Shown here one piece after another: positions 15,312-24,528 of a stretch of 64,000 bases of DNA. The notes beneath the pieces were generated by a model. It did not search any database. It had not been told where the DNA came from and worked only from the letters and a program-made list of their open reading frames with translations. The position numbers and the translations under genes were made by a program. The stretch's first letter is position 1. Each line of letters opens with the position of its first letter. This DNA is from JAGOPY01 sp964619555 (GTDB lineage Bacteria; Bacteroidota; Bacteroidia; Bacteroidales; JAGOPY01): NCBI GenBank assembly GCA_964619555.1, contig CAZUDV010000002.1:1-64000 (forward strand), read 5' to 3'.

Positions 15312-16451
15312 TTATTGCTTTAATTTTTCATCGATCACTTTCAGTTTTTCTGTCATTCCCAACCGGGTGTAAATTTCCTTGAGTGAAACCATCGTATTGA
15401 CATCGTCCGGTGTAAGTTCAAGAGATTTTTCCAGGTATGGCAGCGATGTCTTCAGCATTTCATCGGCTTTCGATTTTTCCGCGTCATATTCCGCTACTGC
15501 ATCCAAAGGCAGGTCATTGGCTTTATCCAGAATTTCCGCGGCCTGGTTTACATAAAGCGCCCCCAGGTTATAGTTTGCTTCAAAATATTCAGGATTAAGC
15601 TCAATAGCCGTTTTATACGCGTTCACCGCTTTGTCAATCTCACCGAGTTGATCATAGATGGTGCCCACTGCGAAGAAAATAGAAGGATTGCTTTTATCCA
15701 TTTCCAGCGCTATTTCAAGATCCTGTTTGGCCTTTTCCTTTTCGTTCGTGGCCAGGAAGATATTGATCTCAGATACCAGCAGGTTAAAATCATTGGGATA
15801 GAGCTCCCTACCCTTTTCAACCACTGTTATTGCCATGGCGGTATCGCCATCTGCCTTGTATATATCAGCCAAGGAAGAATAGACATCCGGGCGTTCGTAA
15901 CCGAGCTGTATGACTTGCTGGTAATACTGTTTTGCCATTTGGGTTTCATTGCCCAGGTTAGCAGCCACTGCAGCATTGTACAAAGCCGTAGTATCAATTC
16001 TTCCGAAGTTTCTGTTCACATTAAAGGATTTCTCGAAACTCAGGGCTGAATTTTTATAATCCTGTTCATTATAATGGATCACACCCTGGTTGTAATAACC
16101 TTCGGCCACCGCCATGGTGTAACGATCTATATCAGTCGTATATTCCCCTTTGGTATCCAATTCCTTGGCCCTTGTATAGGAATCATAAGCCACTTTGAGC
16201 GGATCCGGATCAAGTTTGCGGAAATTGGAATCAATGCTCATAGCTATATCGTAGTAAATATTTCCCCTGTAAAACCATGCTTTAGCGTTCATGATGGTCT
16301 TTTCGTTCTGGACTGCCTCATCAATTGCCTGTTTGGCCAGGTCAAGCTTGCCATATCTCTGGTAATTATAGGCACTTACGACTTTGTTGGTCTGGCCAAA
16401 CAAGATGGTAGCTGACAGTAAGATGAGACCGGTTAAGATGATTTTTTTCAT
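15312..16451 (-). CDS. Periplasmic/outer-membrane tetratricopeptide repeat protein
   Basis: 379 residues with a signal peptide (about 1-20, cut near ILFGQ) followed by roughly seven TPR-like helical hairpins, the clearest at about 150-330 (GNETQMAKQYYQQVIQLG, GDTAMAITVVEKGRELYP, GEIDKAVNAYKTAIELNP). TPR arrays bind proteins, and Bacteroidetes have many exported versions. It lies 77 bases downstream of gyrA on the same strand but has its own promoter. The partner is not known. Confidence 0.85.
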   Translation of the reverse strand: MKKIILTGLILLSATILFGQTNKVVSAYNYQRYGKLDLAKQAIDEAVQNEKTIMNAKAWFYRGNIYYDIAMSIDSNFRKLDPDPLKVAYDSYTRAKELDTKGEYTTDIDRYTMAVAEGYYNQGVIHYNEQDYKNSALSFEKSFNVNRNFGRIDTTALYNAAVAANLGNETQMAKQYYQQVIQLGYERPDVYSSLADIYKADGDTAMAITVVEKGRELYPNDFNLLVSEINIFLATNEKEKAKQDLEIALEMDKSNPSIFFAVGTIYDQLGEIDKAVNAYKTAIELNPEYFEANYNLGALYVNQAAEILDKANDLPLDAVAEYDAEKSKADEMLKTSLPYLEKSLELTPDDVNTMVSLKEIYTRLGMTEKLKVIDEKLKQ

Positions 16452-16482
16452 AGATATTTAGTTTGAATGGTTAATTCTGTGA

Positions 16483-16512
16483 CAAAATTATCAATTTATC
16501 CTTACATATCAA
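16483..16512 (-). promoter_or_regulatory. Promoter of the TPR gene
   Basis: On the minus strand, TTG (16512-16510) and TAATTTTG (16490-16483) are 19 bases apart. The start codon at 16451 is about 30 bases further. This separates the TPR gene from gyrA read-through. Confidence 0.55.
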
Positions 16513-16528
16513 TTTCCTTGCCATTTAG

Positions 16529-19042
16529 TTATAGCTGTTCATTTCCCTGGATTTCATCCGGTTGCTCATCACTGAATTCTCCGTCCCTTTCGGTTTCGTC
16601 CATCTCAACTTTAGCAACTGATGCAATAGCATCGTCATCTTTCAGATTGATAAGGCGCACGCCCTGAGTTGCCCTCCCCATGACCCTCAAATCTTTAACA
16701 GCCAGGCGGATAAGTATACCGTTACGGGTAATTATCATCAAATCATCGGTATCTTTCACTCCTTTGATAGCAATCAGGTTTCCGGTTTTTGGCGTGATGT
16801 TGATGGTTTTGACTCCTTTACCTCCCCGGTTGGTAATGCGGTAATCCTCGATGCTGGACCGCTTGCCGTAGCCGTTCTCCGATACCACAAGGACTCCAAA
16901 ACTTTCACTCTCCACACAAATCATCCCGATCACTTCATCATCCTTTCCACCCCGGGTGATCCCTTTAACTCCGGATGCATTCCGGCCCATTGGCCTGACG
17001 GTCTTTTCATTAAACCTGATGGCCCTGCCGGATTTCAACGCCAGCATTACTTCATGGCTTCCGGAGGTGAGCTTGGCTTCGAGCAGGCTGTCGTTTTCAA
17101 TGATATTGATCGCTATGATGCCCGCCTGCCTGGGCCTGGAGAATGCTTCAAGCGTTGTCTTTTTTATGATTCCGTTGCGGGTGCATAGGATGATATAGTT
17201 GCTGTTGACGTATTCCTCATTGGCAAGGTCCCTGGTATTGATAAAAGCCCTGACTTTATCATCCGGTTCGATGTTGATAAGGTTCTGGATTGCTCTTCCC
17301 TTTGTGTTTTTAGCTCCTTCCGGGATTTCAAAAACCCTTAGCCAGAACACTTTGCCTTTTTCCGTAAAGAACAGCATATAATTATGGGTACCTGCAATGA
17401 ACAGGTGTTCCAGGAAGTCCTCCCCTCTCAGGTCACTTCCCCTGGCCCCTCTCCCACCGCGGTTCTGTACCCTGTACTCCGCCAATGGGGTCCGTTTGAT
17501 ATAGCCCATGTGAGAAATGGTGATCACCACATCCTCATCGGCAATCATATCTTCAATCCTGAAGTCTTCGGCGGTGTATTCGATCAAGGTCCGTGGCTCA
17601 TCGCCATACTTATCCCTGATTTCCAGCAATTCATCCTTGATGATCTTCATCCGGAGCAATTCATCAGCCAGCACTTCTTTATAATATGCGATTTGCTTTA
17701 AAAGGTCATCATATTCCTGCCGGATCTTGTCACGTTCCAATCCGGTAAGTCGTTGCAACCGCATTTCCAGGATAGCCTTGGCCTGAATCTCAGTCAGTCC
17801 GAACTGGGTCATCAGCCCTTCCCGGGCGTCATCCGGCGTACGGCTCGCCCGGATCAGTGCTATCACTTCATCCAGGTGATCCAGGGCGATGAGCAATCCT
17901 TCGAGTACATGAGCCCTCTTTTCAGCCTGGTCCAGGTCAAATTCCGTCCGGCGGATAACAACTTCATGCCGATGGTCCACAAAATGGCGAATAAGATCTT
18001 TCAGATTCAAAGTCTTCGGTTTACCGTGGACAAGGGCAACATTGTTCACATTGAAGGAAGTCTGCAAGGCTGTATACTGGTAAAGCTTGTTCAGGACCAC
18101 ATTGGCAACGGCATCTTTTTTAAGCTCATAGACAATTCGCAAACCATTCCTGTCGGATTCATCCCGAAGATCTGAAATGCCTTCAATTTTCTTTTCATCG
18201 ACCAGTTCGGCCGTCCGGCGGATCATTTCAGCTTTATTGACCATATAAGGTATACTGGTCACGATGATCCTGTCCCTGCCGCTATGGGCGCCCGGTTCAA
18301 TCCTGGCCTCTCCCCGGATGACGATCCTTCCCCTGCCGGTTTCAAACGCTTCTCTTACGCCTTCGTAACCATATATGACCCCTCCTGTCGGGAAATCAGG
18401 GGCTTTGATATATTGCATAAGGCCATCGATGGTGATCTCATGATCATCTATATAGGCAATAGTGCCGTCGATAACCTGGCTCAGGTTATGCGGAGGCATA
18501 TTGGTGGCCATGCCTACGGCGATCCCTGATGCGCCGTTGACCAGCAAATTGGGGATCTTTGCAGGCAATACCCTGGGCTCTTCCAGTGAATCATCGAAAT
18601 TGAGCTGGAAATCGACCGTGTTTTTATCGATGTCTTCGAGCATTTCCTCGGCAATCTTCCGGAGCCTTGCCTCGGTATACCTCATGGCAGCAGGGCTGTC
18701 CCCGTCAATGGAACCAAAGTTTCCCTGACCGTCAATTAACGGATAACGCAGCGACCAATCCTGCGCCATGCGAACCATCGCATCATATACAGAAGTATCC
18801 CCGTGTGGATGATACTTTCCCAGCACCTCCCCCACGATCCTTGCCGATTTTTTATAGGGCCTGTTGGAAAGGACACCCAGATCCAGCATTCCATATAGTA
18901 CCCTCCGGTGCACCGGCTTTAATCCATCCCTGACATCCGGCAGTGCGCGAGAAACGATAACTGACATCGAATAATCGATGTAAGCCGTTTTCATCTGGGA
19001 TTCTATATTAACCTTTACAATCTTTTCGTCCTGAGTCTCCAT
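16529..19042 (-). CDS. gyrA: DNA gyrase subunit A
   Basis: 837 residues, full length. The breakage-reunion domain contains the catalytic Y122 (RYTEARL). The quinolone-resistance region reads GDTSVYD (81-87), with Thr at 83 and Asp at 87; the common Leu/Tyr (83) or Asn/Gly (87) resistance changes are absent. The C-terminal beta-pinwheel begins near 510 with a GyrA-box-like segment YRVQNRGGRGARG and further blades ending in ITNRGGKGVK. The acidic tail (DETERDGEFSDEQPDE) is typical. With GyrB it supercoils DNA. Upstream, a -7-like TACCTTCG lies at 19096-19103 on the minus strand. Confidence 0.98.
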   Translation of the reverse strand: METQDEKIVKVNIESQMKTAYIDYSMSVIVSRALPDVRDGLKPVHRRVLYGMLDLGVLSNRPYKKSARIVGEVLGKYHPHGDTSVYDAMVRMAQDWSLRYPLIDGQGNFGSIDGDSPAAMRYTEARLRKIAEEMLEDIDKNTVDFQLNFDDSLEEPRVLPAKIPNLLVNGASGIAVGMATNMPPHNLSQVIDGTIAYIDDHEITIDGLMQYIKAPDFPTGGVIYGYEGVREAFETGRGRIVIRGEARIEPGAHSGRDRIIVTSIPYMVNKAEMIRRTAELVDEKKIEGISDLRDESDRNGLRIVYELKKDAVANVVLNKLYQYTALQTSFNVNNVALVHGKPKTLNLKDLIRHFVDHRHEVVIRRTEFDLDQAEKRAHVLEGLLIALDHLDEVIALIRASRTPDDAREGLMTQFGLTEIQAKAILEMRLQRLTGLERDKIRQEYDDLLKQIAYYKEVLADELLRMKIIKDELLEIRDKYGDEPRTLIEYTAEDFRIEDMIADEDVVITISHMGYIKRTPLAEYRVQNRGGRGARGSDLRGEDFLEHLFIAGTHNYMLFFTEKGKVFWLRVFEIPEGAKNTKGRAIQNLINIEPDDKVRAFINTRDLANEEYVNSNYIILCTRNGIIKKTTLEAFSRPRQAGIIAINIIENDSLLEAKLTSGSHEVMLALKSGRAIRFNEKTVRPMGRNASGVKGITRGGKDDEVIGMICVESESFGVLVVSENGYGKRSSIEDYRITNRGGKGVKTINITPKTGNLIAIKGVKDTDDLMIITRNGILIRLAVKDLRVMGRATQGVRLINLKDDDAIASVAKVEMDETERDGEFSDEQPDEIQGNEQL

Positions 19043-19150
19043 TTTAGAATTAAATCATTGTTAATCAGCAACTTGTTATTCTTTAACTTACTTTGCGAAG
19101 GTAACCAATTTTTACAAGAAACGATCAGTTATTACAGCCTTTTTATTACT

Positions 19151-19164
19151 AACACGGGCGTGTT
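19151..19164. promoter_or_regulatory. 14-bp palindrome between gyrA and clpC
   Basis: AACACG and CGTGTT flank two G residues. It lies upstream of both genes, so it is placed as a transcription-factor site rather than an RNA hairpin. The regulator is unknown. Confidence 0.4.
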
Positions 19165-19220
19165 TATAATTACGAACAGTACTTATTGTATTCGGGCAGC
19201 CACCTTTAATAGATTTGTTC

Positions 19221-19254
19221 ATTAAAAGTACCCCTGCGGATGTGAACTTTTAAT
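19221..19254. promoter_or_regulatory. 9-bp inverted repeat upstream of clpC
   Basis: ATTAAAAGT (19221-19229) and ACTTTTAAT (19246-19254) are perfect inverted copies around 16 bases. The right arm also forms a near-direct repeat (CTTTTAATAG) with CTTTAATAG at 19204-19212. It lies upstream of the predicted clpC -33 element, so a DNA-binding site is more likely than an RNA structure. Confidence 0.45.
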
Positions 19255-19292
19255 AGTTGCAATCGTTTAAGGATATTATATCAAAATAAGTC

Positions 19293-19325
19293 TTGAAAGT
19301 TTAATGAGGTTTTTATATAATTTTG
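19293..19325 (+). promoter_or_regulatory. Promoter of clpC
   Basis: TTG at 19293-19295 and TAATTTTG at 19318-19325, spaced by 22 bases, slightly longer than the usual 19-21. The ATG lies 29 bases after the -7 element. Confidence 0.5.
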
Positions 19326-19354
19326 TCGGGTAATAGTTCGTGTAAATGGAATAG

Positions 19355-21895
19355 ATGGAAGCAAAATTTTCACAAAGAGTAAAAGATGTTCTGACGTTCA
19401 GCCGTGAAGAGGCTATTAAGCTTGGCAACGATTACATAGGCCTTGAGCATTTATTGCTGGGTATTATCCGGGAAGGTGAAGGCCTGGCGGTTCAGATCCT
19501 CAAATATTTCGGGGTTGACCTGAAGGAGGTGCGGCAAATCATTGAAAAGACTGTCGCCAAACCCGGGGAATCCTTTCGGCACCAGGAGAATCTCCCCCTT
19601 ATTAAACAGGCTGAAAGGGCTTTGAAGATCACTTACCTGGAGGCCAAGATGTTCAACAGTGAGATGATCGGTACTGAACATTTACTGCTTTCCATCCTCC
19701 GGGACGAAGACAATATCGTCACCAAATATCTTCAGAATAATGGCATCGATTATGACCTGGTCCGGGAAGAACTGAAGCGGATCCATAAAAACAGCCATTC
19801 CGACGAGCGCCTGGATATCCGCGATGAACTCTCCGGAGACCCCTCGGATGAGGAAGCTGAAGAAAGTGGCAGGGGCTACGGTAATGCGGCCCGCAGGACA
19901 TCGGACTCCAAATCCAAAACGCCTGTCCTTGACAATTTTGGACGGGATATTACGAAGGCAGCCGAAGAAGGCCGGTTGGATCCCATTGTTGGACGGGAGA
20001 AAGAACTGGAAAGAATTGCACAGATCCTCAGCCGTCGCAAAAAGAACAACCCCATCCTCATTGGAGAACCTGGCGTAGGTAAATCTGCCATAGCGGAAGG
20101 CCTGGCGGAAAGGATTGTACAACGCCGCGTTTCCAGGGCATTGTTCGACAAGCGTATCATTTCCCTCGACCTGGCTTCACTCGTCGCCGGAACCAAATAC
20201 CGCGGACAGTTCGAAGAGCGGATGAAAGCGGTTTTGAATGAACTGGAAAAAAATCCTGACATTATTCTTTTCATTGACGAGATCCATACGATCGTAGGCG
20301 CCGGAAATGCATCCGGATCGCTCGACGCATCCAATATGTTCAAGCCAGCACTTGCCCGGGGCGAAATCCAGTGCATCGGAGCCACTACCCTTGATGAATA
20401 CAGGCAATATATCGAAAAGGATGGCGCTCTTGAAAGAAGGTTCCAGAAAGTGCTGGTTGACCCCACCAGTCCTGAAGAAACGATCCAGATCCTCAATAAT
20501 ATCAAGGAAAAATACGAGGACCACCACCTGGTCAAATATTCGAACGAAGCAATCCTTGCCTGTGTAGCCCTTACCAACCGCTACATAACGGACCGTTACC
20601 TGCCGGATAAAGCCATCGATGCGCTCGATGAAGCCGGCGCCCGGGTACACATTACCAATATCCATGTGCCGACGGAGATCATTGATATTGAGAACCGTAT
20701 AGAAGAAGTCAGGCAGAAAAAGACCCGGGCCATTAACAGCCAGAAATTCGAAGAGGCGGCTGAATACCGCGATATGGAGCGGAAATTGCAGGATAGTCTC
20801 AATTCTGCCAAGAAAAAATGGGAAGAAGAGTCCAAAATAAACCGTGAACAGGTTTCCGAAGAAAATGTCGCGGAGGTTATTGCCATGATGACAGGCATTC
20901 CGGTACAGAGAATTGCCAAGAATGAAGGTGACAGGCTGGTAAGCATGGAAGTGGAACTGGCCGGCAGCGTGATCGGACAGGATGATGCGATCAAAAAAGT
21001 GGTCAAAGCGATCCGAAGGAACCGGGCCGGTCTCAAGGATCCCCGCAAACCAATCGGTTCGCTCATTTTTCTCGGCCCTACAGGCGTCGGCAAGACGCAC
21101 CTGGCCAAGGTCCTGGCTAAATACCTGTTCGATTCGGAAGATGCTTTGATCCGGGTGGACATGAGCGAATACATGGAAAAGTTTGCCGTCTCCAGGCTGG
21201 TCGGCGCCCCCCCGGGGTACGTCGGCTACGAAGAAGGAGGTCAGCTGACCGAAAAGGTCCGCAGGAAACCTTACTCCATCGTGCTACTCGATGAAATTGA
21301 AAAAGCCCACCCGGACGTGTTCCATTTGCTTCTCCAGGTGCTGGACGACGGTGTGCTCACAGATAGCCTTGGCAGACGGGTCGATTTTAAGAATACGATC
21401 ATTATAATGACTTCAAACATCGGGTCACGCCAGCTGAAAGACTTCGGGGAAGGAATAGGATTTACGACCGCTGCCAAGAGAACTTCCAGGGCCAGTTTTG
21501 CGAGAGGTGTCATTGAAAATGCCCTGAAAAAGACTTTTGCGCCGGAATTCCTGAACCGTATCGATGATGTGATTATTTTTGATTCCCTCGAAATCGAGGA
21601 CATTCATAAAATTATCGACATCGAACTGAAATATGTCTTTAAACGCGTGGAAGACCTCGGTTATAAGATTAAACTGACCGATAAAGCCAAGGATTATGTG
21701 GTGGAAAAAGGATGGGATGCCCAGTTCGGAGCCCGGCCACTCAAGCGCGCCATTCAAAAATACATTGAGGACCCGCTGGCTGAAGAGATCATCAAATCCA
21801 AGTTTAAAGAAGGTGAAGTGATCGTGGTCGATTATAATCAGGATGCCGATGAAATGGTCGTTACGGTTACCGCTCCCGAAAAAATCACTGAATAA
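19355..21895 (+). CDS. clpC: ATP-dependent Clp protease ATPase subunit ClpC
   Basis: 846 residues. Two Clp_N repeats (1-145) are followed by a charged linker (about 146-190). AAA+ domain 1 has Walker A GEPGVGKS (237-244) and Walker B ILFIDEIH. A UVR-type middle domain (SQKFEEAAEYRDMERK) separates it from AAA+ domain 2 with GPTGVGKT and VLLDEIEKAHPD. A C-terminal ClpB-D2-small domain closes the protein. It unfolds substrates for ClpP. The UVR middle domain marks it as ClpC rather than ClpB or ClpA. The 3' end overlaps the convergent gene by 11 bases. Confidence 0.96.
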   Translation: MEAKFSQRVKDVLTFSREEAIKLGNDYIGLEHLLLGIIREGEGLAVQILKYFGVDLKEVRQIIEKTVAKPGESFRHQENLPLIKQAERALKITYLEAKMFNSEMIGTEHLLLSILRDEDNIVTKYLQNNGIDYDLVREELKRIHKNSHSDERLDIRDELSGDPSDEEAEESGRGYGNAARRTSDSKSKTPVLDNFGRDITKAAEEGRLDPIVGREKELERIAQILSRRKKNNPILIGEPGVGKSAIAEGLAERIVQRRVSRALFDKRIISLDLASLVAGTKYRGQFEERMKAVLNELEKNPDIILFIDEIHTIVGAGNASGSLDASNMFKPALARGEIQCIGATTLDEYRQYIEKDGALERRFQKVLVDPTSPEETIQILNNIKEKYEDHHLVKYSNEAILACVALTNRYITDRYLPDKAIDALDEAGARVHITNIHVPTEIIDIENRIEEVRQKKTRAINSQKFEEAAEYRDMERKLQDSLNSAKKKWEEESKINREQVSEENVAEVIAMMTGIPVQRIAKNEGDRLVSMEVELAGSVIGQDDAIKKVVKAIRRNRAGLKDPRKPIGSLIFLGPTGVGKTHLAKVLAKYLFDSEDALIRVDMSEYMEKFAVSRLVGAPPGYVGYEEGGQLTEKVRRKPYSIVLLDEIEKAHPDVFHLLLQVLDDGVLTDSLGRRVDFKNTIIIMTSNIGSRQLKDFGEGIGFTTAAKRTSRASFARGVIENALKKTFAPEFLNRIDDVIIFDSLEIEDIHKIIDIELKYVFKRVEDLGYKIKLTDKAKDYVVEKGWDAQFGARPLKRAIQKYIEDPLAEEIIKSKFKEGEVIVVDYNQDADEMVVTVTAPEKITE

Positions 21896-22580
21896 CCAGT
21901 TTTTTATTTTTAACCTGGTTCAGATATGATCTCAGGTTCTCAGCAACCTGGCTGTCTTCTTCCGTAATATATTTTATATCAATGGTGAAACCCGTATCCT
22001 GGTAGTGAATGGTCCTTTTCAGGGTATTCTCGATATAAAAATTATCCTCAGTTACTCCGTCATATCCAAGGAAATGATTCACAAGGCTTTCCTTGATGTT
22101 GGTTTTGGGATTTTTGAAGATATATTCCCCCATGAAGAAGTAATCGTTCATAAAATAATATACTACAACAGCTTTACTTCCAACAATATGGTCCTGGTAA
22201 CCAATTGCTTTAATGACAAAATCAGGGTTTATAAAAGAATAAGCATTGAAACAATACGGCTCTCCTCTCAACTTGATGAACTCTTTGTATCTTATAAAAT
22301 ATGGGGTATTCTCAAAATATATTTCCCTGGAAGATTTATAAAGAGGTATGTCCTGGCTTTTATCCATTACAAAAAGAAGATGTGAAACGAATTCATCCCT
22401 GAAACAATATTGGAATGGGCTCCGGATAAAATATTTCTTGTATAGGTGAAAGAATTCAATACTGAATTTTCCATATATGATCCGGGTAAATAGCAAGCCG
22501 AGCGGTTTTCTGAATCTTATCAAAAGAATGATGAATAGTAAAAAAACGCCTACCGCAATGAGTAAGGTTCGTGATTCCAT
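21885..22580 (-). CDS. Hypothetical membrane-anchored protein
   Basis: 231 residues from the ATG at 22580; a longer frame reaches 22664 but begins with an unlikely extension. One N-terminal membrane helix (about 5-22, LLIAVGVFLLFIILLI) is followed by a basic segment and a Tyr/Phe-rich soluble domain (KAVVVYYFMNDYFFMGEYIF). No family is recognised. Its stop lies inside the 3' end of clpC on the opposite strand. Confidence 0.72.
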   Translation of the reverse strand: MESRTLLIAVGVFLLFIILLIRFRKPLGLLFTRIIYGKFSIEFFHLYKKYFIRSPFQYCFRDEFVSHLLFVMDKSQDIPLYKSSREIYFENTPYFIRYKEFIKLRGEPYCFNAYSFINPDFVIKAIGYQDHIVGSKAVVVYYFMNDYFFMGEYIFKNPKTNIKESLVNHFLGYDGVTEDNFYIENTLKRTIHYQDTGFTIDIKYITEEDSQVAENLRSYLNQVKNKKLVIQ

Positions 22581-22740
22581 TGTATTGATTTTTTTCAGAT
22601 TAATCACAAAGTTAGGTTCAAAGTAATATCGAAAGAGCATTGGTTTAAGAAGAAATATCAACAATTCAAAGGAGGCCCGGCCAGGAATATTGCCGCTGAT
22701 TATTTTCCTATATTTGCCGAAATTTTAAAAACCAGATTTG

Positions 22741-24525
22741 ATGAACGACAGCAAGAACTTAACCGGTGGCGATTTCCTAATCAAGGAAGTCTCGGCAACG
22801 GAAATTTTTATTCCTGAAGAATTCAATGAAGAACAGAAAATGATCACCCAGACGTGTGATGATTTCCTGGAGTCAGAAGTGTTTCCGATGCTGGATCGAA
22901 TTGATAAGCAGGAATTGGGATTAATGCCAAAATTGCTTGCCAAAGCCGGCGAATTAGGTCTGCTGGCCATTTCGATCCCGGAGGAATACGACGGGTTCGG
23001 CCAGTCATTCATCACTGCCATGAGGGCCAATGAATCCCTGGGCGCCGGTTATTCCTTCACGGTAGCATATTCCGCCCATGTGGGTATCGGCACCATGCCT
23101 ATCGTCTATTATGGAAATGAAGGCCAGAAACGAAAGTATTTGCCGAAACTGGCCACCGGCGAATGGATTGCCGCCTATTGCCTCACGGAACCCAATGCCG
23201 GTTCGGATGCCAATTCCGGAAGGACAAAAGCCACCCTTTCCGATGATGGAAAGCATTATATACTGAATGGCCAGAAAATGTGGATCACAAATGGCGGCTT
23301 CGCCGATATTCTGACCGTTTTTGCAAAGATTGACAATGACAGGGTGTTGAGCGCATTCATCGTGGAGAGCAATCTGCCGGGTATCACCATGAACCCGGAA
23401 GAAAACAAGATGGGCATTAAAGGGTCTTCTACCAGGCAGATCTTTTTCAATGATGTGAAAGTACCGGTTGAAAATCTGCTGGGGAACCGCGGGGAAGGTT
23501 TCCGGATTGCCTTGAACATCCTGCAGATGGGCAGGATCAAACTGGGGGGGATTGTTCTGGGGGCGGCAAAAAGGGCCATCAATCAATCCGTATCCTATGC
23601 CAATGAAAGAAAGCAGTTTGGCTCACTTATATCCAGTTTTGGGGCGATCAAGCAAAAGCTGGCCGACCAGGTGATCCGCACCTTTACGAATGAGTCTGCC
23701 GTTTACAGGACAAGCATGAATATTGAGGAGGCTGCAAAAATCAACCTGGAAGCCGGCATGGAAAAAGGCAGGGCGGAAATTGAAGCTATTGCCCGGTTCT
23801 CCGTAGAATGTGCGATGCTGAAAGTATATGGTTCCGAAGCATTGGATTTCGTGGTGGATGAAGCGGTGCAGATCTACGGTGGCATGGGGTATTCCGCTGA
23901 AGCACCGGTCGACAGGGCTTACAGGGATTCCCGCATAAACAGGATCTTTGAAGGCACGAATGAAATCAACCGTTTATTGGCTGCCGATACCGCTATCAAA
24001 AAAGGCCAGAAAGGAGAATACGACCTTTTTGGCAAAGCAAAGGCCATTCATGATTCGCTTGATTCCCTTGAAGAAACTGAAGTTGAATTCAAAAACTATT
24101 TCGAAGAAAAGGCCCATTATATCCATAACTTCAAGAAAGCCACACTCCTGGTGGTTTATACATTTGCGGAGCGTTACCGTAAAAGCCTGATCAACGAACA
24201 GGAGATCATGATGAATATAGCTGATATGATGATGCAAGTCTATTCAGCCGAATCGACTTTGCTTCGTATTGATAAAATGCAGAAATACTTCGATGAAAAG
24301 CACATCGGCATATATCAGGATATTTTGGATGTATTTACCTACGATGCTGCCACGAAGATCAGTAAAGCAGGGAAAGATGCCATCAACAGCTGTGAAGAGG
24401 GCGATGTCGCCAGAAAACTGAATAAAGCCGTTGAAATTTTCACCACAGTGGCGCCGGTGGATGTAAAAGAAGCCCGCCGGCGGATTGCCGACAGGCTTAT
24501 TTACGATACCCGTTATACGTTTTAA
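22741..24525 (+). CDS. Acyl-CoA dehydrogenase (long form)
   Basis: 594 residues from the ATG; TTG at 22738 is the alternative. The N-terminal and middle FAD domains carry CLTEPNAGSD (about 147-156) and MWITNGG. The catalytic base is the Glu in RIFEGTNEINR. A C-terminal extension of about 170 residues, beyond the 380-residue core, resembles VLCAD-type enzymes and is usual in Bacteroidetes. It oxidises acyl-CoA to enoyl-CoA with electrons passed to ETF. A -7 element TATATTTG lies at 22709-22716. It is convergent with a second, shorter acyl-CoA dehydrogenase. Confidence 0.93.
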   Translation: MNDSKNLTGGDFLIKEVSATEIFIPEEFNEEQKMITQTCDDFLESEVFPMLDRIDKQELGLMPKLLAKAGELGLLAISIPEEYDGFGQSFITAMRANESLGAGYSFTVAYSAHVGIGTMPIVYYGNEGQKRKYLPKLATGEWIAAYCLTEPNAGSDANSGRTKATLSDDGKHYILNGQKMWITNGGFADILTVFAKIDNDRVLSAFIVESNLPGITMNPEENKMGIKGSSTRQIFFNDVKVPVENLLGNRGEGFRIALNILQMGRIKLGGIVLGAAKRAINQSVSYANERKQFGSLISSFGAIKQKLADQVIRTFTNESAVYRTSMNIEEAAKINLEAGMEKGRAEIEAIARFSVECAMLKVYGSEALDFVVDEAVQIYGGMGYSAEAPVDRAYRDSRINRIFEGTNEINRLLAADTAIKKGQKGEYDLFGKAKAIHDSLDSLEETEVEFKNYFEEKAHYIHNFKKATLLVVYTFAERYRKSLINEQEIMMNIADMMMQVYSAESTLLRIDKMQKYFDEKHIGIYQDILDVFTYDAATKISKAGKDAINSCEEGDVARKLNKAVEIFTTVAPVDVKEARRRIADRLIYDTRYTF

Positions 24526-24528
24526 GAT

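Larger units (their letters stand above)
19043..19354. other. 312-bp divergent intergenic region, gyrA–clpC
   Basis: No gene is visible. It contains a gyrA -7-like element (19096-19103, minus), a 14-bp palindrome (19151-19164), a 9-bp inverted repeat with a 16-base spacer (19221-19254) and the clpC promoter (19293-19325). No CIRCE or CtsR-type heat-shock operator was seen. Confidence 0.7.

Noticed and set aside
16529..19042. Quinolone-resistance change in GyrA
   Set aside because: T83 is a common natural residue and D87 is unchanged, so no resistance can be claimed.
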